NCBI RefSeq assembly: GCF_022760965.1
Contig: NZ_JAKVIJ010000013.1
Location: 55,644-119,643, forward strand
Direction of reading: 5' to 3'
Length of the DNA stretch: 64,000 nt
From: Simplicispira sedimenti
Lineage (GTDB): Bacteria; Pseudomonadota; Gammaproteobacteria; Burkholderiales; Burkholderiaceae_C
Shown: positions 16,559-24,955 of the stretch, one piece after another
Position numbering within the stretch: position 1 is the first letter of the stretch
Layout of the letters: each line of letters opens with the position of its first letter
Program-made: the position numbers and the translations under genes
The notes under the pieces: generated by a model
Told to the model about the DNA's origin: nothing
Seen by the model: only the letters and a program-made list of their open reading frames with translations
Databases searched by the model: none

Positions 16559-17018
16559 CTTCATTCCATGGCGACGACACTTGCCGCTTCGCGGCTCGTG
16601 CCGCGCCCTGAACACCAACAACAAGGGCTTTCCCCAAAAGTCAAACGCTTTCCCCACCGTGATGCATCGCGCAGCGATGCATCACGGAATGCATTTTTGA
16701 ATTGACCTGATTCTTTTCACCTTCTGCGCCAGTGCTTCGTTGCGGTGTGAGCAAGGGATGCGGACAGCGAAACTACAAACGGTCATTGAAGCTGCTCGTT
16801 GCAGCGGACCCTGATGAAAGACGCGCGCGGGGGACCCATTCGTTAGCCGAGGATGGCCATCGCCTTGCTGTGGCCGATGGCCCTGATCTCCTTGAGTTAA
16901 TCGGTCACGCCCCGCGCAGGTCCAACCTTGACTCATCGATGTTGCTGGTTGCACGCGGTGAAGAAAATCGAATCAATGCCTCCCTGTTTCTGTGGTGTTT
17001 GGCGCCGGATTCGGGTGC
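16559..17018. other. Non-coding stretch between cassette and IS110-type transposase
   Basis: About 460 bases. It contains the truncated attC-like left arm, two copies of GCTTTCCCC near 16627 and 16647, a perfect palindrome (16657-16687), and further unassigned sequence up to the transposase stop. Short reading frames here show no recognisable protein. Part of it is probably the non-coding end of the IS110-family element, where such elements may carry a guide (bridge) RNA; the exact IS end was not found. Confidence 0.5.
16657..16687. repeat. Perfect 14-bp palindrome with 3-base loop
   Basis: CCGTGATGCATCGC (16657-16670), loop GCA, GCGATGCATCACGG (16674-16687). All 14 pairs match. It is followed by AATGCATTTTTG, so on the plus strand it could act as a terminator, or it may be a structural end of a mobile element. 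Confidence 0.8.
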
Positions 17019-18038
17019 TCAGGCGGGCAGGTGGAAGTCTTCACCCTTGCTGAGCACGGCCCAGCACATGCGGGCGTTCTTCGCGGCAATGGCCACGATG
17101 GCCTTCCAGTAGCCCCGCCGCTGCGCCAGGCTCACTGCCCAGCGGCTGATGGGGTCGGTCTTGTTCTTGGCGGCCACGAGCACCGCTCGTGCACCGAGCA
17201 CCAGCAGGCTGCGCAAGTACGGGTCACCCGCCTTGGTGATGCGCCCCAGGCGCTGCTTGCCGCCCGAGCTGTACTGCCCGGGCACCAACCCCAGCCAGGC
17301 GCACAACTGGCGTCCGCACTTGAAGTCGCGCCCGTTGCCGATCGTGCTCAGGAGTGCGGTGGCCGTGGTCTCGCCGATACCCGAGAGCTGCATCAGGCGC
17401 TGGGCCTCGGTGCTCTGGCGGGCCATGGTCTTGATGTGCTGGTCGTACTGCGCGATGCGCTCATCCAGCCGCGACACCTCGCTCAGCAGATCGCCGATCA
17501 CGGTGTTGGCCCAGCCGGGCAAATCTTCCAGGCGGGCCAAGGCTTCGCGGCGCACCACGGCGGCCTTGAGCGGCAACACGATGCCCAGCTCAGATAGCAG
17601 GCCCCGGATGCGGTTGAGCGTGGCGGTGCGCTGTTCCACAAAGCCCTGGCGGGCGCGGTGCACCAGCAACTGGCCTTGTTGCTCGATGCTCTTGATGGGT
17701 ACGAAACGCATGTTAGGCCGGGTGACGGCTTCGCAGATGGCGGCGGCGTCTGCGGCATCGTTCTTGCCGCGCTTGCCCGAGAGGCGGTAGGGGATCACGA
17801 ACTTGGGCGCCATCAGGCGCACGGTATGGCCAAAGCGTTGAAACTCACGCGCCCAGTGGTGGGCACCTGAGCAAGCTTCCATGCCGATCAGGCAAGGCGG
17901 CAGTGAGGCAAAGAGTTCAAGCAGCTTGGCGCGCGGAACGCTGGGGCGCACCAGCGCAGGCTGGCCTGTGGCGTTCACGCCATGTACGGCAAAGACGTTC
18001 TTGGCGAGATCGATGCCGATGGTGACAATGGCAGACAT
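17019..18038 (-). CDS. IS110-family transposase (bridge-RNA-type recombinase)
   Basis: A 339-residue intact transposase. The N-terminal RuvC-like DEDD domain has GIDLAKNVFAVHG, MEACSGAHHWA and GKRGKNDAADAAAICEA. The C-terminal Transposase_20 domain has LMQLSGIGETTATALLSTIG, and the catalytic serine region is QYSSGGKQRLGRITKAGD. ATG 18038 follows GGGGAAG and begins MSAIVTIGIDLAKN, the usual start; the frame extends to 18329 without similarity. No stops or frameshifts are seen, so it may be active. The N-terminal pattern resembles the IS1111 subgroup, some of whose members insert in integron attC sites, which fits the cassette nearby. Confidence 0.93.
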   Translation of the reverse strand: MSAIVTIGIDLAKNVFAVHGVNATGQPALVRPSVPRAKLLELFASLPPCLIGMEACSGAHHWAREFQRFGHTVRLMAPKFVIPYRLSGKRGKNDAADAAAICEAVTRPNMRFVPIKSIEQQGQLLVHRARQGFVEQRTATLNRIRGLLSELGIVLPLKAAVVRREALARLEDLPGWANTVIGDLLSEVSRLDERIAQYDQHIKTMARQSTEAQRLMQLSGIGETTATALLSTIGNGRDFKCGRQLCAWLGLVPGQYSSGGKQRLGRITKAGDPYLRSLLVLGARAVLVAAKNKTDPISRWAVSLAQRRGYWKAIVAIAAKNARMCWAVLSKGEDFHLPA

Positions 18039-18148
18039 GGACTTCCCCTTCCAAAAAACGAGTGAATTGATGAGAGATCGAACTTCCCATCGTGGCACTT
18101 TGATGCCGTACCCCGCAGCTGCGCGGATCACTCGGGACGGGGAAGTCC
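18039..18148. repeat. Inverted repeat bracketing the leader of the IS110-type transposase
   Basis: GGACTTCCCC (18039-18048), immediately before the transposase start, and GGGGAAGTCC (18139-18148) are exact 10-base inverted copies 90 bases apart. They enclose an upstream non-coding segment and include the Shine-Dalgarno GGGGAAG. They could form an RNA stem that controls translation of the transposase, or be subterminal IS repeats; the sequence does not decide which. Confidence 0.55.
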
Positions 18149-18175
18149 CTTTCATTCGTTGAACTAAACCGCTGA

Positions 18176-18217
18176 CGCGGTGGTTGGTTTTCACAGGCTG
18201 CCACCGCGTTTTTGTTT
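18176..18217 (+). terminator. Terminator-like hairpin beside the IS
   Basis: CGCGGTGG (18176-18183) pairs with CCACCGCG (18201-18208) and is followed by TTTTTGTTT on the plus strand. It may shield the IS from outside transcription. No plus-strand gene ends just before it. Confidence 0.55.
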
Positions 18218-18295
18218 GCGCAGGCTTGCGGTAGAGGGCATTGAGGACAAGCCTTCGATCTGGGCAATGTTGCCCGGCATTGAAGGAGACTGTCA

Positions 18296-18559
18296 TGACC
18301 GAACTACGCCAACGCATGCAAGAGGCCATGCTGGTGCGCGGCCTCCCGCGTCATGCGCCAGCGCCTCAAGTGTGCGGGCAGCGATTTGTCCCCCGAAGCC
18401 GCCTTGGCCGATTTGCGTCGCATCCAGCGCCACAGCGTGAGCATCGACCACGGCGCTCCCATCCAGGGCGTCTCCAATATTCATCAACGTCAGACCGATA
18501 TCCTGGCCGCACTCAGCATCAAGAAACCCGCACACGACGCTCAAATGACACTTCTGTAG
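18296..18559 (+). pseudogene. Composite transposase/recombinase relic
   Basis: From ATG 18296 the frame reads MTELRQRMQEAMLVRG, the N-terminus of a phage-integrase-like recombinase. From about 18353 a different frame reads LSPEAALADLRRIQRHSVSI, later VSNIHQRQTDILAALSIKKP, and ends DAQMTLL at 18559; this looks like a transposase C-terminus (IS1634-like by memory, not certain). The middle of both genes is missing, so this is a deletion joint between two elements or the ends of one. It borders ppsR, where the conserved chromosome resumes. Confidence 0.55.
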
Positions 18560-18650
18560 TGACAAATTCAGACGGTCACTTCAAGCAAATCAATAACTTG
18601 CAGCGTTTGGTGTCGAACTCGGGATACCCGTCCCTGTCCACCCGTGCAGA

Positions 18651-19472
18651 TCAGTACACCAACCGCTCCGGCCGAATCTCCTGCAGGATGGTCGTGGCGA
18701 TTTCCTCGATGGATTTGGTGGTGGACGACAGCCAGCGGATGCCGGCGCGGCGCATCATGGCTTCGGCTTCGGCCACCTCGTGGCGGCAGTTTTGCAGGCT
18801 GGCGTAGCGGGAGTCGGGGCGGCGTTCGCTGCGGATTTCGGACAGGCGCTCGGGGCTGATGGTCAGGCCGAAAATCTTCTTGCGGTGTGGCACCAGCGCG
18901 GGGGGGAGCTGGCGGCGCTCAAAGTCTTCGGGGATCAGCGGGTAGTTGGCCGCCTTCAGGCCGTGCTGCATGGCCAGGTACAGGCTGGTGGGGGTTTTGC
19001 CGCTGCGGCTCACGCCCACCAGGATGACGTCGGCGCCTTCCAGGTCGTGGTGGGTCTGGCCGTCGTCGTGCGCCAGGCTGAAGTTGATGGCTTCGATGCG
19101 GTCGTGGTATTCCTTGCTCTTGCTGATGTCGGAGAAGCGCCCCACGCGGTGGTGCGACTTGATGCCCAGCTCCACCTCCAGCGGGTGCACAAAGGTGCCG
19201 AACATGTCCAGCAGCATGCCTTTGCAGCCTTCCTGGATGACCTTGAGCACTTCCATGTTCACCAGCGTGGTGAAGACGATGCACTTGCGCCCCTCCAGCT
19301 CGGCCGTGTGGTTGATCTGGCGCACGGCCTGGTGGGCCTTGTCCACGGTGTCGATGAAGGGCAGGCGCACGTGGCGGGGCGTCATTTCAAACTGCGCCAG
19401 GATGGCGTTGCCGAAGGTTTCGGCGGTGATGCCGGTGCCGTCGGAGACAAAGAATACGGTTCGTGTGTGCAT
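18651..19472 (-). CDS. ppsR: PEP synthase regulatory protein (bifunctional kinase/phosphorylase)
   Basis: A 273-residue DUF299 (YdiA/PpsR) protein that inactivates PEP synthase by ADP-dependent phosphorylation and reactivates it by Pi-dependent phosphorolysis. The N-terminus is FVSDGTGITAETFGNAIL and the P-loop is GVSRSGKTPTSLYLAMQ at about 153-170. FGLTISPERLSEIRSERRP and EAMMRRAGIRWLSSTTKSIEE are family signatures. Length is standard. It diverges from ppsA, its substrate, across about 200 bases, the normal arrangement in proteobacteria. The gene marks the right edge of the mobile scar and is intact. Confidence 0.96.
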   Translation of the reverse strand: MHTRTVFFVSDGTGITAETFGNAILAQFEMTPRHVRLPFIDTVDKAHQAVRQINHTAELEGRKCIVFTTLVNMEVLKVIQEGCKGMLLDMFGTFVHPLEVELGIKSHHRVGRFSDISKSKEYHDRIEAINFSLAHDDGQTHHDLEGADVILVGVSRSGKTPTSLYLAMQHGLKAANYPLIPEDFERRQLPPALVPHRKKIFGLTISPERLSEIRSERRPDSRYASLQNCRHEVAEAEAMMRRAGIRWLSSTTKSIEEIATTILQEIRPERLVY

Positions 19473-19673
19473 ATAGGGGGTTATCCTGAGCGTCAGGCTA
19501 TCGCCAGTGGGCTGGGCCTACAATCGTTGCCAATTTATCTGATTTCTCAGCATGTTTCGCGTTCACGGCCTACAACCACAACGACAAAGCCGAGCCCCGC
19601 GCGCGCATGCCCGTCCATCGCTCCTACTCCAGGGCATGGGCGCAGACCCGGTTTTAACTTCTGGAGCTTTCCC

Positions 19674-22064
19674 ATGTCTGCACTGTTCAACGCGACCGCC
19701 CTGGTCGTTCCGTTTGAAAACCTGAGAATGACCGACGTCGAGGCGGTTGGCGGCAAGAACGCCAGCCTCGGCGAGATGATCTCGCAGCTGCCCCAGGGCG
19801 TGCGTGTGCCCACGGGCTTCGCCACCACGGCCCACGCCTTCCGTGAATTCCTGGCCTACGACGGCCTGGCCGACAAGATCAGTGCCAAGCTGGCCGCCCT
19901 CGACACCGAGGACGTGCGCGCGCTGGCCCAGGTGGGCGCCGAGATCCGGGCCATGGTGGAGGCACAGCCTTTCCCTGCCGATCTGGAGCAGGCCATCCGC
20001 GAGGAGTTTGCGCGCCTGTCGGCGGGCAACCCGCACGCCAGCTTTGCCGTGCGCTCGTCGGCCACGGCGGAGGACCTGCCCGACGCTTCGTTCGCTGGCC
20101 AGCAGGAAACCTTTTTGAACGTGCACGGCATCGACGAGGTGCTGCACAAGATGAAGGAGGTGTTCGCCTCCCTCTACAACGACCGCGCCATCAGCTACCG
20201 CGTGCACAAGGGCTTTGCGCATGACGTGGTGGCCCTGTCGGCGGGTGTGCAGCGCATGGTGCGCTCCGACCTGGGCGCGGCGGGTGTGATGTTCACCATC
20301 GACACCGAGAGCGGCTTTGAGGACGTGGTCTTCATCACCAGCAGCTACGGCCTGGGCGAGACGGTGGTGCAGGGCGCCGTGAACCCCGACGAGTTCTACG
20401 TGCACAAGCCCATGCTCAAGGCGGGCAAGCAGGCGGTGATCCGCCGCAACCTGGGTTCCAAGCTGATCCAGATGGTGTTCTCCACCCCCGAGGAGAAGGC
20501 TGCCTCGGGCAAGCTCATCAAGACCACCGACGTGCCCGCCGAGCTGCGCAACCGCTACTCGCTCACCGACGCCGATGTGCAGCAACTGGCGCAGTACGCG
20601 CTGGTCATCGAGCAGCACTACGGCCGCCCCATGGACATCGAGTGGGGCAAGGACGGCGAAGACGGCCAGCTCTACATCCTGCAGGCCCGCCCCGAAACGG
20701 TGAAGAGCCAGGTGCAGGGCCAGGCCGAGCTGCGCTACAAGCTCAAGGGCACGGGCCCGGTGCTGGCCGAGGGCCGCGCCATCGGCCAGAAGATCGGCAC
20801 CGGCCCCGTGCGCCTGGTGCACAACATTTCCGAGATGGACAAGGTACAGCCCGGCGACGTGCTCGTCACCGACATGACCGACCCGAACTGGGAACCTGTG
20901 ATGAAGCGCGCCAGCGCCATCGTCACCAACCGGGGCGGGCGCACCTGCCACGCGGCCATCATCGCGCGCGAGCTGGGCATCCCGGCCGTGGTGGGCTGCG
21001 GCAACGCCACCGACAAGCTGAGCGATGGCACCCTGGTCACCGTGAGCTGCGCCGAGGGCGATACCGGGAAAATCTACGATGGCCTGCTGGAAACCGAAGT
21101 GACCGAGGTGCAGCGCGGCGCCATGCCCCCCATCAAGACCAAGATCATGATGAACGTGGGCAACCCGCAGCTCGCCTTCGACTTTGCCCAGCTGCCCAAC
21201 GAGGGCGTTGGTCTGGCGCGGCTGGAGTTCATCATCAACAACAACATCGGCGTGCACCCCAAGGCCATCCTGGACTATCCGCAGATCGATGCCGATCTGA
21301 AGAAGGCCGTGGAATCCGTGGCGCGCGGCCATGCCTCGCCCCGTGCCTTTTATGTGGACAAGGTGGCCGAGGGTGTGGCCACCATTGCGGCGGCCTTCTG
21401 GCCCAAGCCGGTGATCGTGCGCCTGTCGGACTTCAAGAGCAACGAGTACCGCAAGCTCATCGGCGGCAGCCGCTACGAGCCCGAGGAAGAGAACCCCATG
21501 CTGGGCTTCCGCGGCGCGGCACGCTATGTGAGCGCGGACTTCGGTGAAGCCTTCGCCATGGAATGCGAGGCGCTCAAGCGTGTGCGCAACGACATGGGCC
21601 TGACGAACGTGCAGGTGATGGTGCCGTTCGTGCGCACGCTGGGCCAGGCCGAGCGCGTGACCCAGCTGCTGGCGCAGCATGGCCTCAAGCGCGGCGAGAA
21701 CGAGCTCAAGCTCATCATGATGTGCGAGATCCCGAGCAACGCCATCCTGGCCGAGCGCTTCCTGGAATTCTTCGATGGCTTCTCCATCGGCTCCAACGAC
21801 CTGACCCAGCTCACGCTGGGCCTGGACCGCGACTCGGGCCTGGAGCTGCTGGCGCAGGACTTCGACGAGCGCGACCCGGCCGTCGAGGCGCTGATCCACC
21901 TGGCCATCAAGGCCTGCCGTGCGCAGGGCAAGTACATCGGCATTTGCGGCCAAGGCCCCAGCGACCACCCGGACTTCGCCCAGTGGCTGGCCAAGGAGGG
22001 CATCACGTCCATCTCGCTCAACCCCGACAGCGTGATCGCCACCTGGCAGCAACTAGCGAACTGA
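19674..22064 (+). CDS. ppsA: Phosphoenolpyruvate synthase
   Basis: A 796-residue enzyme converting pyruvate, ATP and water to PEP, AMP and Pi for gluconeogenesis. The N-terminal ATP-grasp domain has VGGKNASLGEMI and VRSSATAEDLPDASFAGQQE. The swivelling domain carries the phosphorylated histidine in NRGGRTCHAAIIARELGIPA (about 425). The C-terminal TIM barrel has GSNDLTQLTLGLDRDSG and the cysteine motif GICGQGPSDHPD. ATG 19674 has TGGAG a few bases upstream; a longer frame runs from 18780 through the ppsR antisense and was rejected. Controlled after translation by PpsR. Confidence 0.97.
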   Translation: MSALFNATALVVPFENLRMTDVEAVGGKNASLGEMISQLPQGVRVPTGFATTAHAFREFLAYDGLADKISAKLAALDTEDVRALAQVGAEIRAMVEAQPFPADLEQAIREEFARLSAGNPHASFAVRSSATAEDLPDASFAGQQETFLNVHGIDEVLHKMKEVFASLYNDRAISYRVHKGFAHDVVALSAGVQRMVRSDLGAAGVMFTIDTESGFEDVVFITSSYGLGETVVQGAVNPDEFYVHKPMLKAGKQAVIRRNLGSKLIQMVFSTPEEKAASGKLIKTTDVPAELRNRYSLTDADVQQLAQYALVIEQHYGRPMDIEWGKDGEDGQLYILQARPETVKSQVQGQAELRYKLKGTGPVLAEGRAIGQKIGTGPVRLVHNISEMDKVQPGDVLVTDMTDPNWEPVMKRASAIVTNRGGRTCHAAIIARELGIPAVVGCGNATDKLSDGTLVTVSCAEGDTGKIYDGLLETEVTEVQRGAMPPIKTKIMMNVGNPQLAFDFAQLPNEGVGLARLEFIINNNIGVHPKAILDYPQIDADLKKAVESVARGHASPRAFYVDKVAEGVATIAAAFWPKPVIVRLSDFKSNEYRKLIGGSRYEPEEENPMLGFRGAARYVSADFGEAFAMECEALKRVRNDMGLTNVQVMVPFVRTLGQAERVTQLLAQHGLKRGENELKLIMMCEIPSNAILAERFLEFFDGFSIGSNDLTQLTLGLDRDSGLELLAQDFDERDPAVEALIHLAIKACRAQGKYIGICGQGPSDHPDFAQWLAKEGITSISLNPDSVIATWQQLAN

Positions 22065-22073
22065 TAACCCAGC

Positions 22074-22397
22074 ATGCAACCATCGTCGCAAGATCCCGAT
22101 CAGGAGCAGGCCCACCTGTTCCCACCGGACTTGCACGATGTGCGCCACCTGCAACTCAAGGCGGTGCTGCTGCTCTTGTGGGTGCTGGTGTCCTTTGTGG
22201 CCATGTACTTTGCGCGTGATCTGGCCAGCATCGTGGTGGCGGGCTGGCCGCTGGGTTACTGGATCGCAGCGCAGGGCGGGGTGGTGGTGTTCATCGGCAT
22301 CGTGGTGGCCTATGGCTGGGCCATGAACCGGCTGGAGCGGCTGGACGCGCAGGCCGAGGCAACGCAGGCTTCTTCCCCGCCGAAGGGCCATGGCTAA
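22074..22397 (+). CDS. DUF4212 small subunit of a sodium:solute symporter
   Basis: A 107-residue protein with two membrane helices (about 31-48 and 58-82) and the motif WVLVSFVAMYFARDL, typical of DUF4212. These proteins are encoded directly before large symporters of the VC_2705 type and are thought to form a small subunit. It overlaps the symporter gene by 8 bases and follows ppsA after 9, so the three are probably co-transcribed. The link with gluconeogenesis fits an organic-acid (for example acetate) transporter, which is inference. Confidence 0.88.
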   Translation: MQPSSQDPDQEQAHLFPPDLHDVRHLQLKAVLLLLWVLVSFVAMYFARDLASIVVAGWPLGYWIAAQGGVVVFIGIVVAYGWAMNRLERLDAQAEATQASSPPKGHG

Positions 22398-24483
22398 GTC
22401 GTCCGGGGCACCGCCGGGGCGCGGCTATGCGTGGCGCGTGCACCGCATCCTGGCCTTGTACGTTCTTGGGGTGCTGTGCTTTTTGGGGCTGATGGCTTGG
22501 GCCGAGGCGCAGGGCTTGTCGCGCCTGTGGATCGGACCGATCTTTCTTTTCCTCTCGGTCATGGTGTATGCAGGCATCGGCGTGTACGGCCGCACCACCG
22601 ACGCCGAGGAATACTACGTGGCTGGGCGCCGCATTCCGCCCATGTACAACGGCATGGCCGCCGCGGCCGACTGGATGAGCGCTGCGTCGTTCATCAGCCT
22701 GTCGGGCGCACTGTATCTGCAGGGTTTTTCCGGCACGCCCGAAAGCGCCGGGGGCCTGGCCTACCTGCTGGGTTGGACGGGCGGGTTTTGCCTGGTGGCC
22801 ATTCTGGTGGCCCCGCACCTGCGGGCCATGGGGCTGTACACGGTTCCGGATTTCTTCCACGTGCGCTTTGGCGGACGCTGGCCGCGTGTGATTGCGGCGC
22901 TGGCGGCGATGCTCACTTCGTTCACCTACGTGGTGGCACAGATTTACGGTGTGGGCCTGATTGCATCGCGCCTGACCGGGGTGCAGTTCGAGATCGGCAT
23001 CATGCTGGGGCTGGGCGGGGTGCTGCTGTGCTCGTTTTTGGGGGGTATGCGCGCCATCACCTGGACGCAGGTGGCGCAGTATGTGGTGCTGCTGCTGGCG
23101 TTCCTGATTCCGGTGTCCTGGTTGGCCTACAAGCAGTTGGGCAACCCGGTGGCGCCGCTGGTGTATGGCCAGCAGATCGGCAAGATTGCGGACCTGGAGG
23201 CGCAGTTGCTGGCGTCGCCGGCCGAATACCAGGTGATGGCCATTTACCTGGAGCGCGCCCGGGACTATGAAGCCCGCTTGCAGAACGTGGAGCTGGCGCT
23301 GGAGGAGGAGCGCCAGGCCATTCAGGAACGTATCCATGATCTGCGGGCGCAGAACGCGGATGTGGGCCTGATTGTTGCCGCCAGCCGCGAGCTGGCCGCC
23401 TTGCCGCGCGATGCCGCCGTGGCCCGCGAGCGCTGGACGCGCCTGATGCGCGACAACTACGCCCGTGCCCAACCCCTGGGCGGCCTGCCGCCGCACAGCC
23501 AGGCCTATGCGGGCTATCCCGACGGTACACCCGATGAGCAAAAGGACTACACCGAGTCGCGGCGCAACTTTCTGGCGCTCATGTTCTGCCTGATGGTGGG
23601 CACGGCAGGCATGCCGCATCTGCTGACACGCTACTACACCTCGCCCACGGTGGCCGATGCCCGCGCCTCCGTGGGTTGGTCCCTGTTCTTCATTGCCCTG
23701 CTGTACCTGAGCGCCCCCGCGCTGGCCGTGTTGGCCAAGTTCGAAGTGATGAACAACCTGGTGGGCAGCAGTTTTGATCATTTGCCCGGCTGGATCGCGC
23801 AGTGGGCGCGGGTGGATGCGTCGCTGCTGTCCATCGAGGACGTCAACGGTGACGGCATCGTGCAGTTTGGCGAAATCCGCCTGGGGGCCGACCTGATCAT
23901 GCTGGCCACGCCTGAGCTGGGGGGGTTGCCCTACGTGGTATCTGGCCTGGTGGCTGCCGGGGGGCTGGCAGCGGCGCTGTCCACCGCCGATGGCCTGCTG
24001 CTCACCATCAGCAACGCGCTGGTGCGCGATCTGTACTTCCAGGCCCGGCCACGCAGCACCTCGTTGGAGCAGCGCGTGATTCTGAGCAAGTTTGCGCTGT
24101 TGGCGGTGGCCATTGCCGCAGCGTTCGTGGCGGCGCTCAAGCCCTCGGACATTCTGCCGCTGGTCACGGCCTCGTTTTCACTCGCCGCGTCGGCATTTGT
24201 GCCGGTCATGGTGCTGGGCATCTTCTGGCGTGGTACCACGCGCCAGGGCGCGGTGGCCGGCATGCTGTGCGGCCTGGGGGTGACGGTGTACTACATGCTG
24301 TCGCATGTGGCCGGTGTGAAGGCCCTGCTGCCGGTCTGGCTGCTGGCCGATGGGCTGTGGTTTGCCATTCAGCCCATCTCGGCCGGCGTCTTCGGGGTGC
24401 CGGCGGGCCTGCTGGCGGCAGCGCTCGTGAGCCGGATCACCCGCCCTGCGCCGCCCCAGCCGCCGGTGCGGCTGGAGATGTGA
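22390..24483 (+). CDS. Sodium:solute symporter (VC_2705 subfamily)
   Basis: A 697-residue SSS-family transporter with about 13 helices, related to ActP and probably taking up a carboxylate with Na+. Family signatures are EEYYVAGRRIPPMYNGMAAAADWMS and GTAGMPHLLTRYYT near the middle. Between the early helices and that point there is a long hydrophilic insertion (about 263-385) with a charged coiled coil (LALEEERQAIQERIHDLRAQ). At about 483-495 lies DVNGDGIVQFGE, a close match to an EF-hand calcium loop. Length exceeds ActP (about 550) because of these insertions. Confidence 0.9.
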   Translation: MAKSSGAPPGRGYAWRVHRILALYVLGVLCFLGLMAWAEAQGLSRLWIGPIFLFLSVMVYAGIGVYGRTTDAEEYYVAGRRIPPMYNGMAAAADWMSAASFISLSGALYLQGFSGTPESAGGLAYLLGWTGGFCLVAILVAPHLRAMGLYTVPDFFHVRFGGRWPRVIAALAAMLTSFTYVVAQIYGVGLIASRLTGVQFEIGIMLGLGGVLLCSFLGGMRAITWTQVAQYVVLLLAFLIPVSWLAYKQLGNPVAPLVYGQQIGKIADLEAQLLASPAEYQVMAIYLERARDYEARLQNVELALEEERQAIQERIHDLRAQNADVGLIVAASRELAALPRDAAVARERWTRLMRDNYARAQPLGGLPPHSQAYAGYPDGTPDEQKDYTESRRNFLALMFCLMVGTAGMPHLLTRYYTSPTVADARASVGWSLFFIALLYLSAPALAVLAKFEVMNNLVGSSFDHLPGWIAQWARVDASLLSIEDVNGDGIVQFGEIRLGADLIMLATPELGGLPYVVSGLVAAGGLAAALSTADGLLLTISNALVRDLYFQARPRSTSLEQRVILSKFALLAVAIAAAFVAALKPSDILPLVTASFSLAASAFVPVMVLGIFWRGTTRQGAVAGMLCGLGVTVYYMLSHVAGVKALLPVWLLADGLWFAIQPISAGVFGVPAGLLAAALVSRITRPAPPQPPVRLEM

Positions 24484-24492
24484 GCCGGGGCC

Positions 24493-24852
24493 TCAGCGGC
24501 CCACGTTCAGCAGTTCCACGTCGAACTTGAGCGTGGCGTTGGGCGGAATCACGCCGCCCGCGCCGCGAGCGCCGTAGCCCAGGCCGGGGGGGATGATCAG
24601 CGTGCGCTGGCCGCCCACCTTCATGCCCTGCACGCCTTCGTCCCAACCCTGGATGACCATGCCCATGCCCAGGCCGAAGATGAAGGGGTCGTTGCGGTCG
24701 CGGCTGGAGTCGAACTTGGCGCCTTGCACGCCGTCGTTGTACAGCCAGCCCGTGTAATGCACGGCCACTTGCTTGCCCTTGGTGGCCTCGGCGCCTTCGC
24801 CGACCACGGCGTCTTCGTACTGCAGGCCCGAGGGGGTGGTGGTGTATGCCAT
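24493..24852 (-). CDS. FKBP-type peptidyl-prolyl isomerase
   Basis: A 119-residue single-domain cytoplasmic FKBP that interconverts cis and trans proline peptide bonds. Motifs are VAVHYTGWLYNDG, KFDSSRDRNDPFIFGLG, VIQGWDEGVQGMKVGG and PPNATLKFDVELLNV; the pocket aromatic residues Y, F, D, W, Y are all present. ATG 24852 gives MAYTTTPSGLQYED without a signal peptide; the frame continues upstream into repeat copy D, which was excluded. Convergent with the symporter gene, 9 bases apart. Confidence 0.95.
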   Translation of the reverse strand: MAYTTTPSGLQYEDAVVGEGAEATKGKQVAVHYTGWLYNDGVQGAKFDSSRDRNDPFIFGLGMGMVIQGWDEGVQGMKVGGQRTLIIPPGLGYGARGAGGVIPPNATLKFDVELLNVGR

Positions 24853-24867
24853 GGTGCTTCTCCTGGT

Positions 24868-24913
24868 GCTATCAAAAAAATAGCTTCCAGCGCCCGTGGA
24901 TATTGCGCTGGAA
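24868..24913 (+). repeat. Interspersed intergenic repeat, copy D
   Basis: GCTAT (24868-24872) pairs with ATAGC (24880-24884), and TTCCAGCGC (24885-24893) pairs with GCGCTGGAA (24905-24913). This is the best-formed copy, with nine paired bases in the larger stem, and is in the opposite orientation to copy A. It lies upstream of the FKBP gene. Confidence 0.8.
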
Positions 24914-24955
24914 GCGAAAAAACCTTGAAGCTGGCCCGCAGGCCGGTGCAAGGAC

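Noticed and set aside
16780..16850. A second attC-like site (CGTTGCAGCGGACC ... CATTCGTTAGCC)
   Set aside because: GTTAGCC does not strictly fit GTTRRRY, and the arms do not pair with each other. It may be cassette debris, but evidence is too weak to annotate.
16732..17112. 126-residue plus-strand frame
   Set aside because: It runs into the antisense of the IS110-type transposase, has no recognisable domain and no ribosome site.
15336..18650. CRISPR array or prophage
   Set aside because: No regularly spaced direct repeats and no phage structural genes; only transposase-type sequences.
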